Source: Collybiopsis luxurians FD-317 M1 (lineage: Eukaryota > Basidiomycota > Agaricomycetes > Agaricales > Omphalotaceae). Taken from it: a DNA stretch of 31,456 bases. Position 1 is the first letter of the stretch, and the number at the start of each line of letters is the position of its first letter. The stretch is from assembly GCA_000827265.1 (NCBI GenBank), contig KN834853.1:120048-151503 (forward strand), written 5' to 3'. This document shows positions 1 through 10,866 of the stretch, piece by piece. Below the pieces are notes generated by a model. The model ran no database searches. It was not told where the DNA came from and was given only the letters and a program-made list of their open reading frames with translations. A program made the translations under genes and the position numbers.

Positions 1-346
1 CACTCCAGGCAGCTGTGCAGAAAGGCGATGAAGCTGTTGTCAAGTTGCTGCTTGAAATGGTGCAAATGTGAATGCCCAGGGTGGTGGATATGGGAATGCA
101 CTCCAGGCAGCTGTGCAGGGAGGCAATGAAGTTGTTGTCAAGTTGCTGCTTGAAAATAGTGCAGATGTGAAAGCCCAGGGTGGTAATGTGGGAGAAAGAG
201 TTGAACCTCGAAGGTTCTGGAGGTCCACAGTTGAGAGAAAGACAGAAAAAGGAAGTGTAAGTGGTCTTTCAGAACTGAATGCAATAGAAGAAGGAGCAAG
301 GGAGGTAGAGATAATAGAAATGGAAAGAGAACTCTGCTGTTGCTGA
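1..346 (+). pseudogene. Ankyrin-repeat protein fragment, frameshifted
   Basis: The window opens inside an ankyrin-repeat gene. Two near-identical repeat units are visible, each carrying ALQAAVQ.G.E.VVKLLLE followed by an A(N/D)V(N/K)AQGG turn. The first unit is read from base 3 and the second from the frame containing base 68. The unit spacing is 98 bp, one less than the 99 bp (33 codons) of an ankyrin repeat. The break lies at about 54-57, where 'gaaatgg' stands in place of 'gaaaatgg', a 1-bp deletion. After the second unit the frame continues with a charged non-ankyrin tail and stops at 344-346. In basidiomycetes such repeats usually follow a NACHT or similar domain, but nothing upstream is visible here. 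Ankyrin identity is firm; the full protein is unknown. Confidence 0.8.
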
Positions 347-959
347 GCTAAACATGAAGAAGACTAATGCTGGTGGCCTTGTTGGACCTCCTCACCCAGG
401 TATTTGAATCTTAGTGGGTCAAAAATTGTCCCCCTTTCATTCTCCCCTAGCTTTACTTAAGTACAAAATCTAAAAAGAACTAACTATTATGCCTATGTAC
501 CCTCTTCAGTTCAGTCCTGGTGCTTCTTTTGCTGGAACTCAACTCCCCACTAAGTCCCCAACTTCTTTCCTATCTCCTCCTCCCTGCTCTCTCTCTCCAA
601 TGACTATTGTACCAATAAACATATCACTACTCTACCTTTGCATACTAATGTAATTTGGTCTGAATATATGTACAAAAGACAAAATGTTGCAAAAAAATGC
701 TTCATCACATGGAGCCTGAACAACATCATGAATTGCAAAGCCTGACAACCCTTTGACAGATTGGAGTGTTGCCAGGGACCTACAAGAAAATCAGTGCAGT
801 CAATGTGATTCTATGTGTGCACTAGTTGGCATGACTACAGGAGGGGGGTACTTGAGGCGCTGACCTCAGTGACCACTTGAGAACCAAAACAAATAAGAAA
901 GACATAGCAACAGAAGCAAATGGATAAATGTTGGAACATTGAGGGGGCACATTAATCAG
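347..959. other. Intergenic stretch, nothing recognised
   Basis: No reading frame over 60 codons, no tRNA-like fold and no repeat was recognised here. It may hold 3' flanking sequence of the minus-strand pseudogene that ends near 960. Confidence 0.5.
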
Positions 960-2110
960 ACTTGGCAGACTAAATGGGTTAGATAGTCAGGGATGGGATG
1001 CCATGCCCATTCACACTGTTGTTCTACCCAATCTGCATCCTATTCCCCCATTGTCCATATATCAACTGCTTCCATGAACTGCAGCAGTGGTGCCTCAAAG
1101 ATTGCTTGCACTTTGCTCTCCATGGTCATCCAGTATGCAAAGCAAGTCTCCATACAATGTTTTGATTCCCTTACAAAAATTTCCTTGACTGATGCTCCAT
1201 GATTGCTCATTGTCTTGTCCATAGATCATCTGCTATGACAAAACACCTGACCAATTTTCTCCATACTGCTTCCATTCCCCTCTGTTTGTACCTTCGGGGA
1301 ACAAAATCCTTATTTAACATGGAACATTCAATGTCACCATATGAAATATCAATATCCTGCCTGTAAATTATGTAAATGATTGGTAAGATCACAGCAATAG
1401 GAGACATTGTATGGGCGCCAGAAGAGATAGCCTTCTGGATAACTGAGTGGAGTTTTTAAACTTGTATTCATTGGTCAGAAGTCATGGTGATATCCTTTGA
1501 TAGAAAAGATTGATAGTGCAGCTGCTCAATTTGTTGCCCAATTCCATTGGAATTCATATGTGGGCCTAAAAACTCTTGTCCTCATGGACCCCTTGTCATT
1601 TTCTGTACCATATATAATGAGTCACAATTGGGAAAAATGGACAACTGGAATGTAGAACTCTCTCTGCAAACTGTTGTCAAGGTAGATCATATGCTCTGCC
1701 CATCTCCTGTGCATGTCCTGGGCTATGTGTTCAATATACTCTTCTGCCTTATCCACAGGGACCATCTTGAAATAGTAGTCCATTCCCATAGCCTCATCCA
1801 AGGCTATTTTGTACTTGTCACAATCACTGTCATGCACAAAATATTCAATATGATGGATTCTGTGGAGTGCCCACTTCACATCTGGCGACAATTTGTATGC
1901 TTGTCCTTGCATGGTAACTCATCTTCTGTTGATGAGAAGGACAAACTTCTGAAAGAGCTGTTGTGGTATGACAGAGCTGAAAGACCAATAAGTGCTGGCA
2001 GGAACAGGGGAAAGGGGATTCATGGGGCAAATGCAAATGCCAATGCAGAGTCTGGTGAAAGGTCATGGAGAAAGGAGAATCTGGACAGTAAAGAAAAGTA
2101 AATGGGATTA
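960..2110 (-). pseudogene. Decayed multi-exon gene of unknown family, five in-frame TGAs
   Basis: Read on the minus strand, one frame is open from about 2105 to 1400 except for TGA codons at 2065-2063, 1921-1919, 1624-1622, 1528-1526 and 1477-1475. Every other codon gives protein-like sequence, for example KLSPDVKWALHRIHHIEYF and HRRWAEHMIYLDNSLQREF. The likely 5' border is a pyrimidine-rich acceptor ending tactgtccag near 2083. An intron probably ends near 1366 (ttacatAATTTACAG), and the next exon continues through SYGDIECSMLNKDFVP. A frameshift near 1222 then leads into the frame containing VKEIFVRESKHCMETCFAYW and DADWVEQQCEWAWHP. I do not recognise the family. It could be the 3' half of the minus-strand gene at 2226-4680. 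Confidence is high that this is former coding sequence, low on exact limits. Confidence 0.6.
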
Positions 2111-2225
2111 TAAGTAAAATCTCAAACCATAGAAGGGGGTAAAGGAAGAGAAGCATGAACCATGATCAGGAATTAGTATACTAATATGGTAAGTTGAAGA
2201 GATGAGACTCTCAATTCAAGTCTGT

Positions 2226-4680
2226 ACCAAGAAAATAACAAAAAAAACTTCTGGGTGACTGGACCTCACACTCCCTGCATGCAATTCCTCTAGTGTCTTG
2301 CGACTGCAACAGGTCTTTGACAATGAAAAGTTTTTTCTTCCCCAGGCTGAAAGCTTTCTCATTCATGTATGGCAGTACTGCAGTTTCTTTTGCTGCATTT
2401 TTTGAGTGTCACTCTAGTATCCAAGAACTGTCTTTTATTGTCCAGGACAGTGACAGCATTGCAAGTACAATTTTGAATGCGTCTCAAATAACTAACCTTC
2501 ATTATTTTTGCTCATCACTCACAGCTTCTATTGCAATATGCTATTGCTTCACCACTTCCCTCTGAAGTCTCTCCTTGCATTCATTGGGAGAGGCTTTCCT
2601 GCCAGAATCAGTCCTTGAGAAACTGGAGAATATGACCTCTAGTTTCATCCACTTTCATCGCTCACCTATGGCCATCTTTGAAGCCGCTAGTCTGAGCAGC
2701 ATTTCTCCTAAAGAATCAGTGAGTTTCCTTGACTTCTTTCAATCATATTCATGGACTAACTCTCAGTCTTGCTGTTCAATTTTTCAGTCAGATGGCTGAC
2801 AGGCAGCGCCTGGTCCTGACTCTCATTTGGAGTAGTATTGGCTTTCTTCATTGTTTTGTGACACTTCACCTGATGGCCTTTTGTTAACAACTTCCTGTCC
2901 TTTTTGGACCTCGCCTTCACCTTTATCTCCTTATTGCCCACACTGGTGCCACTGTCACAGTCGCTATCCAGACTAGTGTCATTTCTGGAGTCCCCATCTT
3001 TGTAGCTCCCATTGCTGTTAACTCTGTTTGTGTCCTGAATAATGAAATCATCTAGCCCTTAATCAATAATGGTGAGGACTTCTGAATCACAGCCATTGTA
3101 CATTCTACTCACTCATCTTTCTTTTCAATTTTCCTGCATTTTTCACAGTACCGTCCTCGCTTGGCCTATCTTCTGTGATCAAATTTCCAATTAGCTGATT
3201 CTGGAATGGCTCAATTGAACACCTACCAAAGTTCAGATTGACATTGCAATCTTTATCTTGCCCATCAAGCTTATACAAAGGTGTACCTTGCTGTGCAGCG
3301 ATTGCTCATAGTTGCATCTCTGCTTTGCTAATGTTTCCAATGGGATGAGCTGCAGTGGGGGGCATGGTTGAAGTCTTATTACCTGATAGTGTGCAGTCCA
3401 TTCATGGAGTCTCTACTTCCATTGTAGGTGCCAATGGAGTCTCCAGCACTTCCGATGTGGGGCAGGATGGACTCTTTATAACTGCAGTTTGGTTTGCTCA
3501 ATCATAGGTAGTGGAAGAAATGAAAGTGGTTCCTGTCAGAGCAATTGACCCTTCATTGTTAGCAGAATGGTCAAGAGGGGCAGTGGTGAGAGTGGATGCT
3601 GCTGAAGTGACATCACTCACTTTAACATTGGAAGAGGGGGACCCGGTACCTCCTGATGCAGTTAAATCTTTGTTGTCAGGGTGTCTGCTTGCAGGATTGA
3701 CATTATTCACTCCTGAGATTAAAGGTGTCACATACTTATTCCTGGCCAAATATTTTTGCACCACACCCCATTCTAAGGCCCCTTGGGAAACAGTCATCTT
3801 CTCCATTCCCTTTTGCTGAGAGGTCACACTTCCTCTGCTTCCTATGCTTCCATACATCATTTCATCCAATGACATCTCAACCTGCATTATGAGCTGTTCT
3901 GTGCTCAACATAGATGCACAAGCGGCACGCATGTTCATTGTGCTGGAGGATGGTGGGTCATTTTTGACAGGCATCTGGTTGGACACATCTGTATTATATT
4001 GTGGAACCTCTTTGTTATTGGCCTCCATTGTTTCGACAGGCATCTGGCTGGATGCCTCTGTAGCCTGGTTGGATGCATCTGTATTATCTTGTTGAACCTC
4101 TTTGTTATTGGCCTGCACTGTTTCACCACTGTTGTCATTTGCACTGGAGGTTCTGTTGGATCTGTTCAACTCCTTTGTACTACCTGTACTCTCAATCAAT
4201 AAATTTTAGAAGCTCCATTTCTCTTTGAAATGTTACCCAAGTTTGATATTCTGGGCTCATTGTTAGGCTCATTTTCAGCCTTCCTAGCACCATTGGTCTC
4301 AGACACTTCACTCAAGGGTGAACTTCCCCTTTCTAAAATTTCTATGGCTGAATGTTTCAAAACACCAAAAAAAAAAGAGTCGGACACTCACTGGCCACTC
4401 TCTCAGTGCATAGACATTGAATCTTGGCCATCAACTCATGCTCCTTATCCCTTCTGGTTTGGATTGCACATAAGGTCTGCATCAGGATGGACATTTTGCC
4501 TGTGCTTGCCTGTTTGATCTTCATTTTTTCTTCTCCTTCCTTTATGTCACATTGCAAAGCAATGAGTTCAACCTCTGCCTGATGAAGAGAGTCTATCGGG
4601 GCTGTCCAGTTCATGAGTAGAAATTCTTTCTCACTATGAGCAGGACCTACTTGTGTTGGTTTGCTTTTTTGCCATGTCAA
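2226..4680 (-). pseudogene. Decayed low-complexity/coiled-coil gene of unknown family
   Basis: On the minus strand an exon near 4675-4387 encodes a charged coiled-coil-like stretch (QAEVELIALQCDIKEGEEKM). It ends in a good donor (gcca|gtgagt). After an intron, an N/S/T/Q-rich exon runs from about 4350, shifts frame once near 4200, and continues to about 3150 through TGA codons at 3500-3498, 3404-3402 and 3308-3306. A lysine-rich segment follows (KARSKKDRKLLTKG, near 2870). The frame shifts again near 2757 and continues through TGAs at 2741-2739 and 2657-2655. The section 2560-2460 is broken by TAG, TAA and TGA. The last readable block contains GKKKLFIVKDLLQSQDTRG followed by CRECEVQ, close to 2280. 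No known domain was recognised. Shared orientation and spacing with the 960-2110 pseudogene suggest they may be one gene. Confidence 0.5.
3977..4127 (-). repeat. 90-bp imperfect coding tandem repeat
   Basis: A unit starting ggttgga(c/t)(a/g)catctgtattat at 3977 recurs at 4067, exactly 90 bp (30 codons) later. The second copy is partial, ending near 4127. On the minus strand both copies encode the same pattern, ANNKEV.Q.NTD.SNQ, so the duplication kept the frame of the N/Q-rich segment. Confidence 0.75.
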
Positions 4681-5046
4681 AGTTTCTGAAATATTTCACT
4701 GTGTCTGTTGATTGACAATTGTGGTTGACTTAACTTTATGTTTATTTGCTTGCAGGAAAGTTTGCAGGTATGTTGCCTCCAACACAGTGTAAGCAAATTA
4801 TATAGCTAACTATTTCATAGCATGTCTACAATGCAATCCTGAGTCAACCCTCCAAAATCATCACTGTGCAATTTGGACTCAACAACTGGTGCATTCATTG
4901 TTCACATTGCTGGCCCATTTTTATGAAGCTGCTGCCTCAGTCCCACTCTCTTGTAGTATGCCTAGTCAATTGGAACTAGGTCATAGTCTTCAATGCTGGG
5001 AGCAATTACAATGAGAATAATCAGTGTTCAATAAGGCCCAAGATGC

Positions 5047-6218
5047 TCACCAGAATGGCTCATAACTAAGCAGTACTATCAAAGCTCTGCATTCGTACAT
5101 CCTAAAACCAGCTGCTACACAGTGGTTAACTCCTTTCAACTGGCAGATATCATAACTAAGAATTATTCTGTTAACTTCATTGGTCTCCACTGCGCATATT
5201 TCCAAGCCTGTGACTGTCAATGGGATCTTGAACCTGGGAGGAGGTATTGGATGAGACTGAAAATGCTGAATTATACAGTCAGAGCTGATGTTCAACACCT
5301 CGATGTTCCAGCCATTTGGAGGTGACAGAACCTTGGATGGCCAAGGAGGTACTGGTGGATGAAGGGTCATATGCCAGCAATCTTGATCTCCAATATAGCG
5401 AATGCCATTGTCTATCTCAAGGTCAGTACAATGTCTGTCCCACTCAATAGAAACTTGACCTCGATATCCAGTCGACAAGCTGTAATTGTGTAGTTGATGC
5501 GCTGATTTTCCTGTAACATTCTGCATCTTGAATGTGGAAGCTGGGAACAATGAATATGCTTCTGAATTGGTGACTATGTTAAACAGACAAGCTTGTGGAG
5601 GTTAGCTGCTCAAAAAAGAGTGCATCGAGCTCACTTACTCAAATTCTGTGAGAGTATGGCATCCACAAGCCCCTGGGTTGCCCTGTGAAGATGAATGAAA
5701 CCTCTACTGTCCGAAAAGGTGTACATGAAGGAGGGATATGTGGTTCCCTCTCTACACCAGGAGTGTCAGACTTGAAAGATGTTCCAGAATGTAGTGGTCA
5801 CCTCCAAAATCGCTATATGACACTCCAGAATAAAATGGAAGCCAGACTTGAATAGCCATTCTGCCAGCTGCCCAACATTGTCATAGTGAAGAAAAATATC
5901 CAAAGCAACTACTGGAATTAGTTCAGATAGGTGTTCCAAAAATGCCCTGGAAAACTTCCCAGACAGAACTGCACCTAGTCAGCATTGCATTTTATGAAAT
6001 TCCATAGCACAGTTGAGACCTTGCAGGTATTGTCCAAGTGCAATTTCTATGTCAAACACTCTGTTGAAGTAATATTCAAAGCCAATATAGAGCACTTTGC
6101 TGGTTTGATGCAATGCTAGGACATCGTAGATACTACAAGCATCAAAAACTGCAAAAACAGCTGATCTTGGTGGTGCTTCAGTTTCAGTACCCAAATTGAA
6201 GAAGTTTGCAGCATTCAT
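5047..6218 (-). pseudogene. F-box/nucleotidyltransferase-like family protein, two TGAs
   Basis: Two exons fit: 6218-5639 and 5591-5047, joined over a 47-bp intron (5638-5592) with donor gtaagt, branch gctaacc and acceptor cacaag. Together they give 1,125 nt, exactly in frame, or 374 codons plus stop. In-frame TGAs at 5981-5979 and 5768-5766 break the frame; arginine fits both. The N-terminal 60 residues resemble an F-box-like segment (DVLALHQTSKVLYIGFEYYF). Next comes a block of the type seen in a large basidiomycete family, GAVLSGKFSRAFLEH followed by DIFLHYDNVGQLAEWL, which in intact members looks like a nucleotidyltransferase fold (GSxALxFF...DxDxY). Here the serine-alanine and acidic positions are degraded. 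The C-terminal block NIVTNSEAYSLFPASTF matches the same family pattern. The family call rests on my recognition of the pattern; biochemical function is unknown. Confidence 0.6.
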
Positions 6219-6340
6219 AGTCAGTGAGAATGCTGAGAGTTAAGAAAAAAAAAAAGAAAACAAATATAGAAGTTCACCTAAGTTTTCTGGGGTCCTTGAC
6301 CTTTCCTACTTTTACTATACCCTATTTGCCATCAACACTC

Positions 6341-7234
6341 ATGGCAAAGAACTGCAGCAGAAAGAGTAAATGTGCAGCATACTATGAGAGGTATTTATTC
6401 ATTAAATTTACTGAGTATACTCTAATGCTAACACAATGCAGACACAAATCCCAACACCGGGCTGAATCTCAACAGTACATGCAAGTAAAGAGAGCCTCCC
6501 AGTTGCATCACAAGATTCAGAAATGGCCTTCTGTGAAATCTTCTAAAAGGGCTGCAGTTGCCGCAGCTGTACTGGCTAGTTTGAAGACAGATGATGTAGT
6601 TCCCACTTCCCTTGTTGAGCTCTATCAGAGGTTCTCTGTTTGCAGAGACAATTTTGACACCTGGTTGAACTCACATATCCCCACTGAATAGGACAAATAT
6701 TTCAACAGTTGGAAACAGTATGGCACCAGAATCTCAGTCAGATTATATACACTCATTGACAACCACAGTCCAGATAGCACACATTGTCAGATACTGTACA
6801 GAGGTCTCTGTCTTGTACAGATGGTTATTGGAAGGCATTATGGGGAACAATTCTTCTCTACTGACAGATGCTCTCTGCAACAGTCAGTTCTGCATCTGAA
6901 CTGGGGAGCAATTAAATACATGCACACCTGCAATCCAACCTCTTCATCTGAGCTATACAAAGCAATACTATATCTTCGGAACGACACAGGCAGATTTATT
7001 TCAAAATGGAAGGATCTCTGGAAAAGAAGGAGCTGCACAGATGCTGGGCAACTAGAGGGTGCAGCAGACTATGCAGAAGAGTTGTATCTGCAGTGGAGGA
7101 CCCTACTTGACAACAAGAACGACATAGGTACCAAGGTCTCTATTCCCTATCTTTTCAAGGAGGGTTCTCATATGTTATTTGTCCTTGGTGAAATGGCAGA
7201 GAGAATTACATTCACCCTTCCACAATTAGTCTAG
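6341..7234 (+). pseudogene. Hypothetical protein with one in-frame TAG
   Basis: The ATG at 6341 opens a frame that runs to the TAG at 7232-7234, interrupted only by a TAG at 6689-6691. Without it the product would be 297 residues. The first part is basic (SRKSKCAAYYERY, SVKSSKRAAVAAAVLASL); the second is mixed and helical (WKDLWKRRS, AADYAEELYLQWRTLL). No signal peptide, membrane segment or known domain was recognised. The stop may derive from CAG. The frame is also open upstream through a lysine-coding poly-A tract (6242-6255), which I regard as 5' untranslated. It lies head to head with the F-box-like pseudogene, with about 120 bp between them. Confidence 0.4.
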
Positions 7235-8989
7235 TTCTATAGTTCCCCCACCTTACTCCTTACAGTCTGTGTATAGAATGTTAAAATAACCTGTTTCATT
7301 TTCCCTTTCAACTTTTTGAGATATTGTTAATGTAAAATTCATCTATGTTTGCTCCTCTGCGGATCCAAGTGTGGCAATGGTGGGGTGTCATGTATTGACT
7401 ATCAAATGAAGAAAACAGCTGCCATTTGACAACAAAAGCCAGAATCTTTGAACAACAGGTGAGGTTTATACATATTATCAGAGTCATGCATTGCAATCTG
7501 CAGTGACTGTACATTCAGTTCTCGCAGCTCTCAGACTGATGCTTATTTGACATTGTTCAATATCCTTACATCACCAAATTGTCCCAAAGTTTATACCTAC
7601 ACTATAATGGTGGAACAGGGTGTGATATGACCATTATACCAGATTTCAGGGGGCAGTCCTATCCATCAATTTGCATAACAGCTTCACTTTAACTGGATAC
7701 AACAGAATATATTGATCCAAACTTCAAGAACTTTCTGAGGTAGATAAGGCATGTAGATGCAAAGGTATACATGTTTGTGATTGATGGGCAAGTAGTGTCC
7801 CCCTGTTACTCTTATAATGTCTATCTTTGCATTAGTATTAGGTAGGATTTGAAGTGTTTCCTTAAGTCTCTCTGGTGTTTACAGCCAACTGTGTCAACAG
7901 ATACATCATCCATTGTTGAACAGGGTTGGTACATTGTATGGTAAATCATTTGTCCAATGTTGATTTTATCTCCTATACCCAATTGCAATGGATGTAACAC
8001 ATCCATCATATCCATTTTGGGGCTCTATGCTCACTGTGAGTCTGTCTAATGTGAGGTGCACCCCATGAGTGCATATATACAGTGTGTATCCATAACTGTC
8101 TTTGGCATGGTTTGAAATGCTGTCCAATGCAGTTAGAAAATGCATCATATTAACCTGAACCTACATATAGGAGAATCTTTCAGACTCAAGGCCCTTCAAG
8201 TTGAGCCTTATGAAGATCGATACATCTAGCTGTGTAGGGAAGCATAGACACAGTGTAAATAGTGGCAAACACTGTCCATTATGAGTGCATACAACTTACT
8301 GCATCAATGGTGTATTAAGGGAAGTCCTGAAAACTATGTTCTGTTACTGTAGTATACACTCTGTGCACAAATATCAGCAAGTGTGTTAGTAGATGGTAGA
8401 TGCAGTATGGTTCCTCAACTTGGTTAGTCTGTATCAGAACAACTGAGGGAAGCATAGGTACATCTACCAGAATAAATATAGAAAGTAGTACACTAGTAGT
8501 TGTATCTTTAGCTGTCTTTCATTGTTCACCCCAAGTCGCCAACTTTTCATCAAGTTCCCCATGTCGCCAACATTCCTGATCTGCTTACCTGAGTTGCCAA
8601 CACAGTCACCAATTTTCCTGTATTTCTGTGTCCAGAGGAAGGGAAGAAGGGCACAGGGTATTTTCAAGCTTTGAAGCATACTTTATCTTTGCAATCCTCT
8701 GTAAGTGTAATCCAGTACTCCTTTGTCCCTCTGAGATGGTCAGAGATGGCCTGTTCAGTCCTTACATCCCACCTCTCAACCATGCTGAATTCAAAGAATT
8801 AAGATATGTATTGTTGACATTCAAGGCAAATGTTACTCAATTTTACATCAAAGTATAAAAGGTACAAAATTAATACAAATGCCCTGCACTCAATCAATCT
8901 GCATCGCATCTGTTTCCAGTTCAACACAGCCAGATTCAAAGAAGTCCCAGAAGTACATGTCTAATCAAAAAAGAAATGGTCAGATTATT
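7235..8989. other. 1.75-kb stretch without a convincing gene
   Basis: Only short frames are present. The best is on the minus strand (8148-7966; DSYGYTLYICTHGVHLTLDR), followed by a frame-shifted continuation at 8015-7821; these may be relics of a gene but match nothing I know. Three short copies of a gttggc(g/a)ac motif lie at 8529-8614 (minus sense). No RNA gene or transposon end was recognised. Confidence 0.4.
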
Positions 8990-10498
8990 TCAAAGACAGG
9001 ACTGCAGCATACCGTAAGCAGGGAGGAAATCAAGCTCAAGTTTATAAAATTCAAAGTGAGGCTTCTTGTTCAGACATTCCAGATCAGTGGGCAGTTTAAA
9101 GTTTGTGTCTTTTGGTGTGATTATGATGAAGATACATTGGGAAACACCTGCAGTGCAAAGGCGCTGGTGTAAGGCAAGAAGACCAGGTTTCTTAATTGTG
9201 TGGCTTTTACTGATGGTTTTCTGGAAGCCTAAACCCATACCATCCTGGTAGCAGAAAGCATTGTAAATTGAGTTATTTTTCTGCAGAGGTACATAGAAGT
9301 AGCGGTGTTTCTTGGTTGCATCACTATGTGACTGGTTGTTGAAAAATATAATGGGAAGTTGGGCCAAGCTGAGGGGTAGGTTGGCTCTACCTTCAAGTGA
9401 CCACAGGGTACTGGAATAGCCACCAGCTAGCTTCTCGATGCCCAGGATCTCAAAAAGATAATCTAGAGAAGGAGCAGTGCTCAGAGAGAGTGAGAAAAAC
9501 TGGTAAGGGGCTCCGCGGTCCCTCAATTTCTTCTTTTCAGCAGCCTGAATCAGTAAGCACATGATCATACCAGAATGAATACAATGTTTTAAGACCATGG
9601 GACACTCCACCATAGAATATGAATGGACAACTTTGTGAGAAATGGCAGGCCCGGCATCAGGTCAAATGAGCACCATTTGCATCTCCATATCTTGCAGACC
9701 AAATATAGCTTCTTCTAGTTTTTGATAATACTTGTCAATTGCTTGCTGGCCGTCTAGCACTACTGCGGCCCCAAGACAAAGATTGGGACTGTAAGTATCC
9801 CAGGTATCTTGTAGCAAGGCTCTGCAAGCAGTGACAAGTGTATTGGTATCTGATTCCCACCTGTTCATATTTGAAGTTCAGAAGAATATAAAAATGCAGC
9901 AGAATACTTACACATGCATGGCTTCATGGAAGGTGGGTGGTTTTGCAATAATCTGAGAGAGGTACTGATGCTTCTTGTATTCTTTATATTGTGTTTCTTT
10001 GGGAGATGACGCTAGAACCATGAATAGATGTCCTCGTTTCAGCCAAAACTTGGGAGGAACTGCATTATGATCTGAGTCCAAGAGGCACATTGTATGGTGG
10101 AAATTTAGGAAAGGTGTATAGTCATCTTGATCAGTGGAGAAGACTTGATATGCACCAGTTTTGTCAAAATATGCTGTCACCCCATTATAAAAAAATGTAG
10201 GTTTTGCCAGAGATAGCTGTATGGCTAAGAAGTAGACAAGAAAGGTGGATTTGTCTGAGAAGAAGATAGGTATAAATCTGTCAACGGTGAAAACAAAAGA
10301 CTGGACACAGTGACTGATACTGGAGCTATCTAGTAGTAGACAGCTGTGCTTATGTTTTTCATCTGCTTCATTAACAATTGACATGATCCTTTCATAGTTG
10401 TCCAGCTCCCAAATATGCTCTTCCTCATACAGCTCTTCATAGACCTCAGTCAGTTTGCCATTGTAATGTCTTTCAAGTGGCTCCCCCCAATGTCTTAA
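8990..10498 (-). pseudogene. RHS/Crinkler-type P-loop NTPase with nuclease-like C-terminus, one TGA
   Basis: Three exons fit: 10498-10321, 10254-9912 and 9860-8990. The introns are 66 bp (10320-10255; gtatca...ttctcag) and 51 bp (9911-9861; gtaagt...gaacag). Joined they give 464 codons in one frame with a single TGA at 9664-9662. Splicing the first intron brings SCLLLDSS next to NKSTFLVYFL, a degraded Walker A (GxxGxGKST; K-S-T kept, glycines lost). Then come a YFDKTGAY block, LLDSD in the Walker B position, and RGHLFMVLASSPKETQYK, resembling the sensor segment of these NTPases. The C-terminal half has YFYVPLQKNNSIYNAF, QDGMGLGFQKTISKSHTIK and a final IIITPKDTNFKLP, the pattern of the restriction-endonuclease-like domain of RHS/CRN proteins (D...QxT). 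Known relatives are TE-linked or secreted/nuclear effectors; the role here is unknown. The 5' exon(s) were not found. Confidence 0.6.
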
Positions 10499-10866
10499 CT
10501 AAACTGATTGAAATTTATCAAACAGCATGAAGTTCAAGCCTAATTCTTGATTGGGATAGGAAGAGTGTGCTGTTGCAGGCATTCTTGAGTGGAGATGATG
10601 GTTGGAGATGATGCATGGAGATGACACCTGGATATGACAACTGGAGATGATGGCAGGAGACAATGGCTGTAGGAAAGAGAGTCATGGGTTTGATAGACAC
10701 TTAAGGCAACATTGACTGCTCATTGGGCTGGCAGGTTCCCAGGAAAAAATTGCCTGTGAATCTTACAGCTTGAAAAGGCATCTTGTTTGTAAAACTATTT
10801 ACATTAATGAACAATATAAGTAGATACATTTGGCAAAACCTGCATGTTACATATACTAAATAAACA
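10499..10866. other. Spacer with imperfect ggagatgat repeats
   Basis: No gene recognised. Around 10592-10665 the motif (t)ggagatga(t/c) recurs at irregular 13-20 bp spacing, at least five times with substitutions, suggesting a decayed minisatellite. The sequence may include 5' exons of the RHS/Crinkler-like pseudogene, which I could not define. Confidence 0.4.

Noticed and set aside
8879..9172. Plus-strand ORF of 97 aa
   Set aside because: It lies antisense to the C-terminal domain of the RHS/Crinkler-like gene, whose family pattern is clearer.
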